DNA of 64,000 bases. Source: an uncultured Spirochaetaceae bacterium (lineage in GTDB: Bacteria; Spirochaetota; Spirochaetia; Sphaerochaetales; Sphaerochaetaceae). The position numbers and the translations under genes are program-made. The stretch covers positions 124,001-188,000 of the forward strand of contig CALXQU010000002.1 in assembly GCA_944390725.1 (NCBI GenBank). The letters run 5' to 3'. Within the stretch, counting starts at the first letter, position 1. Every line of letters begins with the position of its first letter. The notes beneath the pieces were generated by a model that saw only the letters and a list, made by a program, of their open reading frames with translations, did not search any database and was not told the origin of the DNA. Shown here one piece after another: positions 42,035 through 51,340 of this stretch.

Positions 42035-43063
42035 ATGAAGAAACTGCTTACATTGGCTTTGGCTATCCTTCTCTCCTTCTCCCTGTTCGCAGGAGGCTCA
42101 GGAGAGGCTGCATCCAGCTCATCTGACTCAGATACGGTGAAGATCGCGCTCATCATCGAGAATACAATCGACGACAAAGGCTGGTGCCAGTCCATGCATG
42201 ACGGCATCACCCAGGCCATGGAGCAGCTCCCTGGCAAGATCGAGTACAACTATTCCGAGAAGATGCTTCCTGTCGATGCAGGCTCGATTGCCCGCCAGTA
42301 TGTCGCCGAAGGCTATGACCTCATCATCGCGCACGGCGCACAGTACAAGAACATGATCCTCGAAATCGCGGAAGAGTATCCTGATGTATCATTCGCATTC
42401 GGCACTTCCTCCGAAATCGGGCCTGAGAACGTCTTCACGTACATGCCTGAATCGGAAGAGACAGGATATCTCAACGGAATCCTCGCAGGCAGCCTTACGA
42501 AGAGCAACATCGTTGGCCTCGTAGGTCCTGTAGACTCTGGTGATGCTGCCCGCTACAACCGCGGTTTCGTACTCGGCGTGCAGTCTGTCAATCCAGATGC
42601 GAAGATCCTTGTCGCGCATACGGGATCATTCTCCGACTACGTGAAGTCATCGGAACTCGCCACGCTCCAGCTCGGGAACGGCGCTGATGTCGTAACCGGC
42701 TCCTCGCAGCAGGCTATCGGTGCCCTCAGGGCAACGGCGGAAAGCCCGACAGCGCTCTGGGTCGGACAGGACCTTGCCCAGCTGACGACGGCTGAAGGCC
42801 AGGCCAAGTGCGTCGCGGCATCCTCATATAATTATGGAGCTGTCGTCATCGAGCTCGTCGAGAAGCTTGAGAACGGAATCAAGGGCGGCGAATGCATACC
42901 GATGAACTTCAATAACGGCGGCTTCATCTTCGAATACAACCCGGCTCTTGAGTCGGTAGTGACACCGGAAATCAAGGCAAAGGTGGATGAGGCGCTCAAC
43001 GGCTTCATAGCATCCAGCGATGGCCTGGCAGACTGGGCGGATGTCGATTACTCGACTCTCTGA
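42035..43063 (+). CDS. BMP-family ABC transporter substrate-binding protein
   Basis: Periplasmic binding protein of 342 residues of the BMP/PnrA family, which binds purine nucleosides in spirochaetes. The signal peptide MKKLLTLALAILLSFSLFAGGS has no Cys, so it is probably cut by signal peptidase I and not lipidated, unlike Treponema PnrA. Family pieces include DDKGWCQSMHDGITQAM near 45, YDLIIAHGAQYKNMI, VGPVDSGDAARYNRGFVLGVQ near 165 and SQQAIGALRA. It is followed by a hairpin that should reduce transcription into the ATPase-permease genes, a common way to make the binding protein more abundant. A nucleoside ligand is inferred from the family. Confidence 0.9.
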   Translation: MKKLLTLALAILLSFSLFAGGSGEAASSSSDSDTVKIALIIENTIDDKGWCQSMHDGITQAMEQLPGKIEYNYSEKMLPVDAGSIARQYVAEGYDLIIAHGAQYKNMILEIAEEYPDVSFAFGTSSEIGPENVFTYMPESEETGYLNGILAGSLTKSNIVGLVGPVDSGDAARYNRGFVLGVQSVNPDAKILVAHTGSFSDYVKSSELATLQLGNGADVVTGSSQQAIGALRATAESPTALWVGQDLAQLTTAEGQAKCVAASSYNYGAVVIELVEKLENGIKGGECIPMNFNNGGFIFEYNPALESVVTPEIKAKVDEALNGFIASSDGLADWADVDYSTL

Positions 43064-43079
43064 TTCATCGATACATCAA

Positions 43080-43099
43080 GGCAGGGCTTCCACCCTGCC
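43080..43099 (+). terminator. Intra-operon attenuating terminator after the binding-protein gene
   Basis: GGCAGGG, loop CTTCCA, CCCTGCC, then TTTT, 16 bases past the stop and 18 before the ATPase start. Confidence 0.75.
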
Positions 43100-43117
43100 T
43101 TTTCATTCAAGGTAACT

Positions 43118-44641
43118 ATGGAAGGAAGAATCACATCCCTGAGGATGGAGCATATCACCAAGAGATTTCCAGGCGTACTGGCTTCAGATGATATCTCCAT
43201 CAGCGTAGGGGAAGGCGAAGTGCTGGCGCTTGTAGGGGAAAATGGCGCCGGCAAGACTACATTGATGAATATCCTGATGGGTCTTTACCAGCCAGATGAA
43301 GGCAGGATACTCATAAATGACGAGGAAGTGAGATTCAGGGGCCCTGAGGATGCCTTCAAGGCAGGGCTGGGGATGGTGCATCAGCAGTACATGCTCGTGC
43401 AGAACATGACTGTCACGGAAAATATAGCCCTTGGCTATAAGAATGCATGGAAGCCTTACCGGCTGGATATCGATACAGTAAGGAAGCACGTTGGGGAGAT
43501 TTCCGAGAAATACTCGCTGCTTGTCAATCCGGATGCCTATATCTGGCAGCTCTCCGTAGGCGAACAGCAGCGTGTGGAGCTTGTGAAGACGCTCTGCCTC
43601 GGGGCGAAGTTCCTCATCCTCGACGAGCCGACATCAGCGCTCACGCCCCAGGAGACGGATGAGCTTATCGCCCTGCTCCTGAAGATGACTGATGAGCTTT
43701 CGATCATCTTCATATCCCATAAGCTCAATGAGGTGAAGGCCCTTTCCAGCAAAGTGACGATCCTCCGTCACGGAAAGGTCGTCTTCTCCGGCAATACCGA
43801 CGAGCATTCATCCGAGGATATCGCGGCAAAGATGACAGGGCATTCAATCATCCTGCCGAAGAATACAGGCACGGCAGAAAGCAATAAAGGCAAGACGGCC
43901 CTTTCCATAAATGGCATCACCGTCATGTCAGACAGGAAGACGGTGGCGCTTGACCATCTCTCGCTCGATATAAGGGAAGGGGAGATCGTCGGCCTTGCCG
44001 GAGTTTCCGGAAACGGGCAGAGAGAGCTTGCGGAGGCCATAAACGGACTCAGGCATGTCGAAAGCGGCTCAATCAGATTCTTCGATGAGGAGATTGCCAA
44101 TCTCACCTCACGCCAGATTATCGATAAAGGCATGGGCTACATCCCTGAAGAGAGGAATATCGAAGGAATCGTGCCTCCTTTCTCCATCAAGGAGAACCTG
44201 GTACTCAAGGATGTGACGAAGGAGCCTTTCTCCTCACATGCGATAGTCAATGGCAAGGCTATCGATGAGAATGCCTCCAAGCTCATCAAGGATTTCGATA
44301 TCCGCTGCCCTGGCATCAATACAGCAGCAGGAACGCTTTCCGGAGGAAATATACAGAAAGTCATCCTTGCCAGGGAAATCGAGCGCGGTCCCAAGTTCCT
44401 CATCGCTGTCTATCCTACACGGGGACTCGATATGGGCGCTGTGGAATTCATCCATCAGCAGCTTCTGGAGACACGCGCAAAAGGCGTAGGCATCCTGCTG
44501 ATTTCCGAAGAGCTTGATGAAATCATGGACCTTTCCGATAGGATAGCCGTCATCTATAAGGGCTCTATCCAGAAAGTCCTCGACCACGATGAGGCGACAC
44601 GTGAGCGCCTTGGCATATTGATGGCAGGTATAAAAGAATGA
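43118..44641 (+). CDS. Nucleoside-type ABC transporter ATPase (twin domain)
   Basis: ATPase of 507 residues with two fused nucleotide-binding domains, as in sugar and BMP-type nucleoside importers. Domain 1 has Walker A GENGAGKTT near 39, signature LSVGEQQRVELVKTL near 147 and Walker B LILDEPTSALTP. Domain 2 has the degenerate Walker A GVSGNGQRE near 293, signature LSGGNIQKVILAREI near 408 and LIAVYPTRGLDMGA in place of a DEP Walker B, so the second site is probably inactive, which is usual in this subfamily. AAGG precedes the ATG, and the stop overlaps the next gene by four bases. Confidence 0.94.
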   Translation: MEGRITSLRMEHITKRFPGVLASDDISISVGEGEVLALVGENGAGKTTLMNILMGLYQPDEGRILINDEEVRFRGPEDAFKAGLGMVHQQYMLVQNMTVTENIALGYKNAWKPYRLDIDTVRKHVGEISEKYSLLVNPDAYIWQLSVGEQQRVELVKTLCLGAKFLILDEPTSALTPQETDELIALLLKMTDELSIIFISHKLNEVKALSSKVTILRHGKVVFSGNTDEHSSEDIAAKMTGHSIILPKNTGTAESNKGKTALSINGITVMSDRKTVALDHLSLDIREGEIVGLAGVSGNGQRELAEAINGLRHVESGSIRFFDEEIANLTSRQIIDKGMGYIPEERNIEGIVPPFSIKENLVLKDVTKEPFSSHAIVNGKAIDENASKLIKDFDIRCPGINTAAGTLSGGNIQKVILAREIERGPKFLIAVYPTRGLDMGAVEFIHQQLLETRAKGVGILLISEELDEIMDLSDRIAVIYKGSIQKVLDHDEATRERLGILMAGIKE

Positions 44642-45732
44642 CAAGGCAATTCAGGATTCTCTTCAGGCTGTCGATCATACTGATAGCAGCCGTGGCTGCT
44701 GTGCTTTTCGCATCTGTCATCCTCTGGATGATAGGAGCTGATGTAAGCGCCACATTCTATACGATATGCATCGAGCCGCTTTCCAATAAGCTGCACATGA
44801 CCGAGGTGCTTATCAGGGCGATACCGCTCTGCATAATCGCCCTCGGCATCTCCGTAGCCTACAGGTCGGGCATCATAAACATCGGCGGAGAGGGGCAGAT
44901 GGCCATCGGCATACTCTCCTTCACGGGCGTAGCCCTTGCCTTCCCCGATGTCCCCAGGTCCATACTGCTTCCGCTTGCGCTTCTGGCATCGGTCATAGGC
45001 GGAGGGCTATGGGGCTTCATACCGGGAATACTGAAGGCAAAGCTCAATGTATCCGAGCTGCTTTCGACCGTGATGCTCAATTACATCGCTGCCCAGTTCT
45101 ATTCGCTCTGCCTGAGGACCATCTACCTCGATCCGGCAGAGAAGGTCTATGGAACAGGTACCCCCCAGTCGATGCGGCTGACGGAGAATGTATGGCTCGG
45201 CAGGATCTCAGGAAGGCTCCACTACGGGCTGATCATCGCCATCGTGCTTGCCGTCCTGATATTCTTCCTGATGTGGAAGACGACCATGGGATTCAAGATG
45301 AGGGCCGCAGGCTCCCAGGACAGGGCTTCAAGATATGCAGGCATCAATGTCCCGTTCTATATCACGGTAGCCATTATGATCTCCGGTGCCTTTGCCGGTC
45401 TTGCAGGCGGCGTGGAGATCGCAGGTGTCCATAGGAGGGCAATCGAGGGAGTGACCAACAACTACGGCTTCTCAGGTGTCGTTGTCGCCCTTTTCGGAGG
45501 CCTCCATCCATTCGGCATCGTTCCGGCATCATTCTTCTTCGGGCTGCTCATCTATGGGTCCACGCTTGCTCCAAGCAAGGTAGGGGTTCCCGCGAATATC
45601 GTGCAGGTGATGCAGGGAATAATCATCATCGTCATCGTCACGGCGCAGATGGTCCTCTCCAACACCTATTTCCAGGATAGGATCTGGAGGAAATACTCTG
45701 CCCTTAAAGCAGGCAAGGGAGGTAAGAAATGA
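44638..45732 (+). CDS. Nucleoside-type ABC transporter permease 1
   Basis: Inner-membrane permease of 364 residues, YufP/NupB-like (BPD_transp_2 family), with eight to ten hydrophobic segments. YRSGIINIGGEGQMAIGI near 78 and WKTTMGFKMRAAGSQDRASRYAGIN near 217 are conserved elements, the latter being the loop that contacts the ATPase. Overlaps of four bases with both neighbours show tight co-translation. Confidence 0.92.
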   Translation: MTRQFRILFRLSIILIAAVAAVLFASVILWMIGADVSATFYTICIEPLSNKLHMTEVLIRAIPLCIIALGISVAYRSGIINIGGEGQMAIGILSFTGVALAFPDVPRSILLPLALLASVIGGGLWGFIPGILKAKLNVSELLSTVMLNYIAAQFYSLCLRTIYLDPAEKVYGTGTPQSMRLTENVWLGRISGRLHYGLIIAIVLAVLIFFLMWKTTMGFKMRAAGSQDRASRYAGINVPFYITVAIMISGAFAGLAGGVEIAGVHRRAIEGVTNNYGFSGVVVALFGGLHPFGIVPASFFFGLLIYGSTLAPSKVGVPANIVQVMQGIIIIVIVTAQMVLSNTYFQDRIWRKYSALKAGKGGKK

Positions 45733-46676
45733 TTGATGTGATTGCCAATATGCTTTCGATGTGCATTCCGTTCTCAGTTGCCCTGCTTCTTGCTTCGATC
45801 GGCGAGATGTTCAACCAGAGAGCAGGCATATTCAATCTCGGATGCGAAGGGATCATGGCCATGGGTGCGTTCCTTGGCATGCTGGTCCCATTCCTGGCAG
45901 GACATGGCGGCCAGACAAGCCAGGTCTACAATCTCCTCGGCTTCCTGGCAGCAGGAGCCGCAGGCATAGTCCTCGGTATCATATTCGGTGTCGTTACCAT
46001 AAACTTCAGGGCGCCGCAGGGCATTGCGGGCATCGGCCTGCAGATGTTCGGCGTGGGTACTGCCGGAACGCTTTTCAGGCATTTCGTCGGCGGCACGCAG
46101 TCAATCCCCGGCATCCCTGATGTGGATATCCCGCTCCTCTCCAAGATCCCGTTCATCGGCGATGTATTCTTCTCGCACAATCTGGCAGCTTACCTTGCAT
46201 ATCTCTTCATCCCTGTATCCATGTATATCCTATTCAAGACTCCATGGGGACTGAGGGTCAGGGCCGTAGGCACAAACCCGAGAGCTGCTGACTCGATGGG
46301 AATAAACGTCACGAGGACAAGGTTCGAATCGCTGATGATCGGCGGCTGCCTTGCAGGGCTTGCCGGAGCATACCTCTCGATTGCACAGGCAAAGATGTTC
46401 TCCGATACCCTGATATCCGGCAGGGGATTCATCGCCGTGGCCCTTGTCTACTTCGGGCACTGGCATCCGCTGCAGATCATGGGCGGAGCGCTTCTCTTCA
46501 CATTCGCCCAGACATTCCAGACACAGATACAGTCATTCGGGATATCCTTCCCGTATGAGCTTGCGGTCATGCTGCCGTACATCCTGGTAATCGTCGTGCT
46601 TTCATTCACGTCGCGCAACCAGACAACAGCGCCGACCGCGCTTGGCAAGCCATTCAACAGGGAGATAAGGACCTAA
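45729..46676 (+). CDS. Nucleoside-type ABC transporter permease 2
   Basis: Second permease of 315 residues, YufQ/NupC-like. FNQRAGIFNLGCEGIMAMGAFLG near 30 and KTPWGLRVRAVGTNPRAADSMGIN near 175 match the family, and SGRGFIAVALVYFGHWHPL near 230 is typical. GGGAGG lies upstream. With permease 1 it forms the heterodimeric channel. Last gene of the operon, followed by a strong terminator. Confidence 0.92.
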   Translation: MIDVIANMLSMCIPFSVALLLASIGEMFNQRAGIFNLGCEGIMAMGAFLGMLVPFLAGHGGQTSQVYNLLGFLAAGAAGIVLGIIFGVVTINFRAPQGIAGIGLQMFGVGTAGTLFRHFVGGTQSIPGIPDVDIPLLSKIPFIGDVFFSHNLAAYLAYLFIPVSMYILFKTPWGLRVRAVGTNPRAADSMGINVTRTRFESLMIGGCLAGLAGAYLSIAQAKMFSDTLISGRGFIAVALVYFGHWHPLQIMGGALLFTFAQTFQTQIQSFGISFPYELAVMLPYILVIVVLSFTSRNQTTAPTALGKPFNREIRT

Positions 46677-46696
46677 GGCATGCTTCCTGCGATACC

Positions 46697-46724
46697 GGGG
46701 GATGCTGGGATTCCGGCATCCCCC
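46697..46724 (+). terminator. Terminator after the BMP transporter operon
   Basis: GGGGGATGCTGG, loop GATT, CCGGCATCCCCC, then TTTCC: about twelve base pairs, 20 bases past the stop. Confidence 0.85.
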
Positions 46725-46748
46725 TTTCCATTGCTGCAGACATGAGAA

Positions 46749-46769
46749 AGTGCCCTTATCCAGGGCACT
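46749..46769 (-). terminator. Terminator after jag
   Basis: Minus strand: AGTGCCC, loop TGGATAA, GGGCACT, then TTCTC, 26 bases past the jag stop. Confidence 0.75.
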
Positions 46770-46794
46770 ATGAGAGCTGGCTTCAGGCCGCCTG

Positions 46795-47490
46795 CTATTT
46801 CTGGGGAATGATCCTCACCTGCTTGTAAAGGCCCTCTCCCTCGCTCTTCGTATCGATTCCATCGACATCATTGAGAGCAGTATGGACAAGGCGCCTCTCA
46901 AACGGATTCATCGGTTCGAGAAGCTTGGACCTGCCTGTCCTCTTCACGATCTGCGCAGTCTTGTAAGCAGTGCGTATGATCTGCTCCTCATGCCTCATCC
47001 TGTAGTTCTCGCTATCTACGACCACCTTGATATCCGGATCGAGATTGCCTGCATATACGTTGACCACAAGCTGGATAGCATCAAGGTTCTTTCCCTTCCT
47101 GCCGATTATGATCGAGGAATCAGGGCTGTCGATGCTTATGCCAATCTTGCTTCCCCTGCGGAACGAGATGGATACGGAGGCATCATAGCCCATCTTATGG
47201 ATAAGCGTCTCCGTGAAGGAGATGATATTCCTCTCATTGTCGTTCTCGGCTTCCTTCGACGAAGATCCTTCGGGGGCATCCTCATAATCATCATCTTCCT
47301 CAGGGGCAGGTTCCTCTACCGTGCCATCCTCGCCGTAGTAGACCCTTATCTTCACGCTGCCCTTCTTGAAGAGGCCCTTCTTCGTATTCTCTATTATCTC
47401 CACATCGAACTGGCTGCGCTCGATTCCGAGTTCCTCTATGGCCTTGTCGATGGCTTCCTGCTCAGTGCGTCCTTCAAAATCACTGTACAT
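46795..47490 (-). CDS. jag: Jag/KhpB RNA-binding protein
   Basis: Cytoplasmic RNA-binding protein of 231 residues encoded next to yidC in most bacteria. It has an N-terminal Jag_N domain (DFEGRTEQEAIDKAIEELG and KKGLFKKGSVKIRV, about 3-52), an acidic linker, a KH domain with SIIIGRKGKNLDAIQLVVN near 126 and a C-terminal R3H domain with EPMNPFERRLVHTAL near 195. It starts three bases after the yidC stop. KhpB proteins influence cell division and sRNA function in other bacteria. Confidence 0.93.
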   Translation of the reverse strand: MYSDFEGRTEQEAIDKAIEELGIERSQFDVEIIENTKKGLFKKGSVKIRVYYGEDGTVEEPAPEEDDDYEDAPEGSSSKEAENDNERNIISFTETLIHKMGYDASVSISFRRGSKIGISIDSPDSSIIIGRKGKNLDAIQLVVNVYAGNLDPDIKVVVDSENYRMRHEEQIIRTAYKTAQIVKRTGRSKLLEPMNPFERRLVHTALNDVDGIDTKSEGEGLYKQVRIIPQK

Positions 47491-47493
47491 CTA

Positions 47494-49314
47494 TCATTTC
47501 CTCCTGCTTCTCTTCTTAGCTTCCTTCTTGGCTTTCTCGACAGCATCCTTCTCAGCTATCTCCTCGGCATATGCCCCCATCTTCTTCTTGTTGACGATGA
47601 GCTGCTGTCCGATTGATATCACGTTGACAGTAGACCAGTAGAGAAGCAGTCCAGAAGGTGCGTTGTACATGATGAAGAAGAACATGATAGGCATTCCGTA
47701 TGTCATGAACTTCATCATGCTGTTCTGCGCTGATGCCGTAGAGCCCGACTGCGTGATTTTCATCGACAGGATCATCGATATGACGTAGAGGATCGGCAGC
47801 AGGTGTATATCCCTACCGAGAAGAGGGATTACGAACGGAAGGGAATATATGGTATCAGGGATGGAAAGGTCAGGTATCCATCCTGGTATGAACATCGATC
47901 CCCTGAGGTCGAAGTTCGTATTGAGAAGTCCATAGAGCGCGATGAAGATCGGGAACTGGATCAGCATCGGCAGGCACGATCCCATCGGATTTATCTTCTC
48001 GTCCTTATATAGCTTCGCCATAGCGGCATTCTGCGCCTCAGGGTCATCCGGGAACTTCCTCTTTATCTCCTCGATCTTCGGCGTAAGGGCGCTCATCTTG
48101 GCAGTGGATTCCATGCCCTTCTTGGAAAGCGGATGGAGGATGAGCTTGATGAGGATAGTCAGGAGGATGATAGCGATTCCGTAATTGGGTATGAACCTAT
48201 GGAAGAACTGCAGTATCCAGTTGAGTATCGACTCAAGCCAGGAGAGCCAGTTGCCGTCGAGCACCTTATCAAGCGATGCGTTGCTGATGCCGAATATGTT
48301 CTCATTGGATCTCTCGTAGATATCGAGATAGCGCGTAACCTTCGGTCCGGCATAGAATGAATAGATATCCATCACATCGCCTTCGCCTCCGGCGCTCCTG
48401 ACGAATCCGATGGTATTCTCCTGCGGCACCGCCATCTCGTCATCGGCATGGTTCGTTGCTATGGCACTGGCCATCGGAACATCGCTGTCAGGCATGAGGA
48501 TGAATGCGAAGTACTTGCCGGAAAGGCTTATCCAGTCGACATGGTCCTCAGCATCGGAGACGAAAGTCCCATTGCTGGAGAACCTTATGCTGCTCTTGTC
48601 CTTCTTGTCGGAATATTTGGCTTCCACCCTTCTCCAGTCATAATTGGATGAAAGGGACTCGAATGCAGGACCGACCTGCGGACCTACCTCGATAGTGTAC
48701 ATGGCATCGCCGTAATTCACCGGCACAGGGCTGCCATCCGCCGTGAACACCCTGACAGCTACCTGGATCAGATACTCCTCGCCAAGCGGGATGGCGTAGC
48801 TCTTCTCCAGGGTGAATACCTTTCCTGTATCATCCATGCGGAATGACCTGGTGAACGTCACCCTCGTGATATCAGCCCCTTCATGCAGGGATGATGTATC
48901 GATCTGCTCTGTCTTATGCTCGAATGAGACATCGACAGGTATCGATGTGCCGTTTCCGGCATACATGGTGAATGCGTCAGGATCATCCTCTCCCCTGAAG
49001 AGGAGCTCGACAGGCTCTCCCTTATCGAGATGGTTCGCAAGCTTTATCGACGATATGCCCGCGCCGGCTGGATTGAATGTGATTATGTATTCCCCGCTTC
49101 TTACCTCAAACGGCGAGGTATCGGGTTCAGCTCCCAATGCAGTTATGCCTGATGATGTCTCAGCAGGGACATATGATGTCTCTCCAGATGCTTCAGATGC
49201 TTCCACAGACACCGGTTCAGCCATCTCAGGCGTGAAGAACACCGACTGGACTGTCATCCCTACGGTTATCACGATAACTGAGAGCACGATTGCAATGATA
49301 GTATTCCTATCCAT
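47494..49314 (-). CDS. yidC: Membrane protein insertase YidC
   Basis: Inserts and folds inner-membrane proteins; 606 residues, the Gram-negative type with a large periplasmic domain (about 30-350) after the first membrane segment (NTIIAIVLSVIVITVGMTV). The conserved insertase core begins at about residue 355, including KLILHPLSKKGMESTAKMSALTPKIEEIK, a coiled-coil hairpin and PMLIQFPIFIALYGLL. The C-terminus is basic (KKEAKKRSRRK). The start was set two codons in from the GTG, with AAGGAG five bases upstream. No yidD is found between rnpA and yidC. Confidence 0.96.
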   Translation of the reverse strand: MDRNTIIAIVLSVIVITVGMTVQSVFFTPEMAEPVSVEASEASGETSYVPAETSSGITALGAEPDTSPFEVRSGEYIITFNPAGAGISSIKLANHLDKGEPVELLFRGEDDPDAFTMYAGNGTSIPVDVSFEHKTEQIDTSSLHEGADITRVTFTRSFRMDDTGKVFTLEKSYAIPLGEEYLIQVAVRVFTADGSPVPVNYGDAMYTIEVGPQVGPAFESLSSNYDWRRVEAKYSDKKDKSSIRFSSNGTFVSDAEDHVDWISLSGKYFAFILMPDSDVPMASAIATNHADDEMAVPQENTIGFVRSAGGEGDVMDIYSFYAGPKVTRYLDIYERSNENIFGISNASLDKVLDGNWLSWLESILNWILQFFHRFIPNYGIAIILLTILIKLILHPLSKKGMESTAKMSALTPKIEEIKRKFPDDPEAQNAAMAKLYKDEKINPMGSCLPMLIQFPIFIALYGLLNTNFDLRGSMFIPGWIPDLSIPDTIYSLPFVIPLLGRDIHLLPILYVISMILSMKITQSGSTASAQNSMMKFMTYGMPIMFFFIMYNAPSGLLLYWSTVNVISIGQQLIVNKKKMGAYAEEIAEKDAVEKAKKEAKKRSRRK

Positions 49315-49379
49315 TGTCACTCCTTTTTGCTGTACCTGGAAAGCTGGAATAGGAATCTCTGCTGATGAGGCTGTAGGAA

Positions 49380-49742
49380 CTATCTCCGATAGACCCTGTC
49401 CAGAAGCTTCGTGAAGCCGGACTCAAGCATAGGGAAATCAGAGACCTTCCCAGGATACAAGACGAGGACCAGATCATGTCCCCTTCCTTCCGCAGGACAG
49501 CCTTCCTGTACCCTTCCTCCGTAAAGCCTGAAGATCTCCTTGGCCCTGCGCCTGGCGAGATTCCTGTCAACGGCCCTTCCGAAATGCTTTGCCGGGATGA
49601 CGATTATGCGGTCATAGCCTAAATCGTTGGAAGATGCAATCAATCGCATCCCAGAGATAGATTCGCTTCTTCCTTCCCTGAATATGCGATTGATGTCCTG
49701 CTTCTTTCTGATGATTTCTCTCTTAGTAAGGCTTCTTCTCAT
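49380..49742 (-). CDS. rnpA: Ribonuclease P protein component
   Basis: Protein subunit of RNase P, 120 residues, basic. The family's RNR motif appears as [20 protein letters not shown] near 67, preceded by the strand [10 protein letters not shown]. The N-terminus [24 protein letters not shown] is typical. The start lies inside the end of rpmH, overlapping it by 20 bases. Confidence 0.93.
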   Translation of the reverse strand: MRRSLTKREIIRKKQDINRIFREGRSESISGMRLIASSNDLGYDRIIVIPAKHFGRAVDRNLARRRAKEIFRLYGGRVQEGCPAEGRGHDLVLVLYPGKVSDFPMLESGFTKLLDRVYRR

Positions 49743-49890
49743 CGCTAGCCGTAAGGCTGTGTCTGCCCTTCGCCCTGCGACGAGCAAGTACGAGCCTGCC
49801 GCCCTTCGTTGCCATCCTAGCGCGGAAACCGAATTTCCTTACCCTCTTCATCTTGCTTGGCTGATAGGTTCTCTTTCCTTTGTAACTCAT
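49723..49890 (-). CDS. rpmH: 50S ribosomal protein L34
   Basis: A 55-residue, highly basic ribosomal protein. [20 protein letters not shown], then [26 protein letters not shown] and the end TASDEKKPY match L34, with a few extra N-terminal residues. TGGAG lies six bases before the ATG. It heads the rpmH-rnpA-yidC-jag unit near the origin. Confidence 0.96.
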   Translation of the reverse strand: MSYKGKRTYQPSKMKRVRKFGFRARMATKGGRLVLARRRAKGRHSLTASDEKKPY

Positions 49891-49960
49891 TTATAACTCC
49901 AAATCTCACGCCCGTAAGCGAATATTATCGTTATCAGGGGTCACTGCCCACAGGATTAAG

Positions 49961-49989
49961 ATATTATCAAAGGGAAATCCAGTGGTCAA
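49961..49989 (-). promoter_or_regulatory. Promoter of rpmH-rnpA-yidC-jag
   Basis: Minus strand: TTGACC, 17 bases, TAATAT, 70 bases before the rpmH ATG. The TGA in the -35 is also the stop codon of the upstream DUF721 gene. Confidence 0.55.
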
Positions 49990-50267
49990 TATATCATCTC
50001 GACCTTGATCCTGCTTACCTTATCGTCAGGAAAAGCATCGTTGAATGCGTTTATTATGGCTCTCTTCCTCAGCATCACGAGATTGGAGGCAGCGCTTCCC
50101 CTGGCACGTATATAGAGCACTCCTTCCTCAGCCTTGCCGAACTCCGTAAGCCTGGCAAGCTGTGGCCCTGCGATTCCAGGCCATGCGGAATGATACCCCT
50201 TTATGGAGTCTATTCCCTTTATGTAGATATTGATAAGCTCCCCTATGCTTTTCTCCTCTATCTTCAT
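49986..50267 (-). CDS. DUF721/DciA-like protein
   Basis: Small protein of 93 residues in the place between recF and rpmH where DUF721/DciA proteins are often encoded. DciA is a loader of the replicative helicase in bacteria lacking DnaC. The stretch WPGIAGPQLARLTEFGKAEEGVLYIRARGSAASNLVMLRKRAIINAFN fits the family's single KH-like domain. It overlaps recF by four bases (ATGA). Confidence 0.8.
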   Translation of the reverse strand: MKIEEKSIGELINIYIKGIDSIKGYHSAWPGIAGPQLARLTEFGKAEEGVLYIRARGSAASNLVMLRKRAIINAFNDAFPDDKVSRIKVEMIY

Positions 50268-51340
50268 ATCCTGCTGAAAACCCCATCATTCACTGAAATG
50301 AAATCAGCTTCCTTTCCATCGCTGAAGTACCTTTCCCTGGGAAGGAAGGTATAGAATGCCTGCGAATATCCGGAAAGCTCCGAAAGCAGCATCGACCTCT
50401 TCGTATCATCAAGCTCGAGAAGCACATCATCGAGGAGGATCACCGGCTTGCGTCCGGTCATCTTCGAGAAGTACAAGGACTCCGATATCCTGAAAAGCAA
50501 TGAGCAGAGCCTTATCTGCCCTGTCGATCCGATTGATGAGAAAGGTATATTGCCATACATCACGGAGAACCTGTCCCTGTGGATTCCGCTCGTAGTGCTG
50601 AGCATCTTCAGGTCGCGTTCCTCTGTAGAAGCGAGATAGTCCTCTATCTCATCAGCGGACGTCATGCCGCTCCATGACGGCTGATACCTGATCTCAAGGT
50701 CCATGCCGGTACCTGATATCCTGCGGAAAAGCTCCGGGAATATCTGGTTGAAGTCATATACGGCAGCTGCGCGCATGCTCATTATCTCAAGCCCGAGGGC
50801 AGCAAGCCTTCCATCATACAGATGCATCAGGCCAGGATTGCCCTTGATAGCGGCATTGCGCTGCATGAGTATCATGCGGTAGCTTCTCGAATCATCGAAG
50901 AATACAGGGGAATGGAGGCTCATCATCTGGTCGAAGAACCGCCTCCTCGTATCTGGCTCGCCCTTTATGAAATCGATATCATCATGTACGAAGGCTATGC
51001 ATGGGAAGCGGTATATGAGCTCTTTCCTGTCGGATACCTCCTTACCATTGAGCATTATCTTCCTCTTCCCATCGGAGAAAGACGTGGATATACGCTCCAT
51101 CTCGCCGTACTCATTCTCGAAATCAGCGGAAAGCGAGAACCCTGCCTCATCATGCCTTACAGCCTGCCTGAGATGGCTGGTCCTGAACGATGAGCCATAG
51201 CAGAGAATATAGACAGCCTCAAGGAAATTGGTCTTGCCCTGTCCATTCGTGCCGGTAAGAACAATATCCTCTGCATCTGTCTCTATAGAAGCAGAGGATA
51301 TATTCCTGAAATCACGGATTGATATTCTCCTGAATCTCAT
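50264..51340 (-). CDS. recF: DNA replication and repair protein RecF
   Basis: SMC-like ATPase of gap repair and replication restart, 358 residues. Walker A is GTNGQGKTNFLEAVY near 30; FVHDDIDFIKGEPDTRRRFFDQ near 117 is a RecF signature; the ABC signature lies in SSIGSTGQIRLCSLLF near 270 and Walker B in PVILLDDVLLELDDTKR near 298. It overlaps the dnaN stop by four bases. The RFIS...RNI N-terminus (RFRRISIRDFRNIS) fixes the start. Confidence 0.95.
   Translation of the reverse strand: MRFRRISIRDFRNISSASIETDAEDIVLTGTNGQGKTNFLEAVYILCYGSSFRTSHLRQAVRHDEAGFSLSADFENEYGEMERISTSFSDGKRKIMLNGKEVSDRKELIYRFPCIAFVHDDIDFIKGEPDTRRRFFDQMMSLHSPVFFDDSRSYRMILMQRNAAIKGNPGLMHLYDGRLAALGLEIMSMRAAAVYDFNQIFPELFRRISGTGMDLEIRYQPSWSGMTSADEIEDYLASTEERDLKMLSTTSGIHRDRFSVMYGNIPFSSIGSTGQIRLCSLLFRISESLYFSKMTGRKPVILLDDVLLELDDTKRSMLLSELSGYSQAFYTFLPRERYFSDGKEADFISVNDGVFSRI

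Noticed and set aside
49320..49320. GTG start for yidC two codons upstream
   Set aside because: AAGGAG would abut the GTG directly; the ATG at 49314 has proper spacing.
49307..49570. Possible yidD between rnpA and yidC
   Set aside because: The frame there is a shadow of rnpA with none of the YidD motifs; only 65 bases separate rnpA and yidC.
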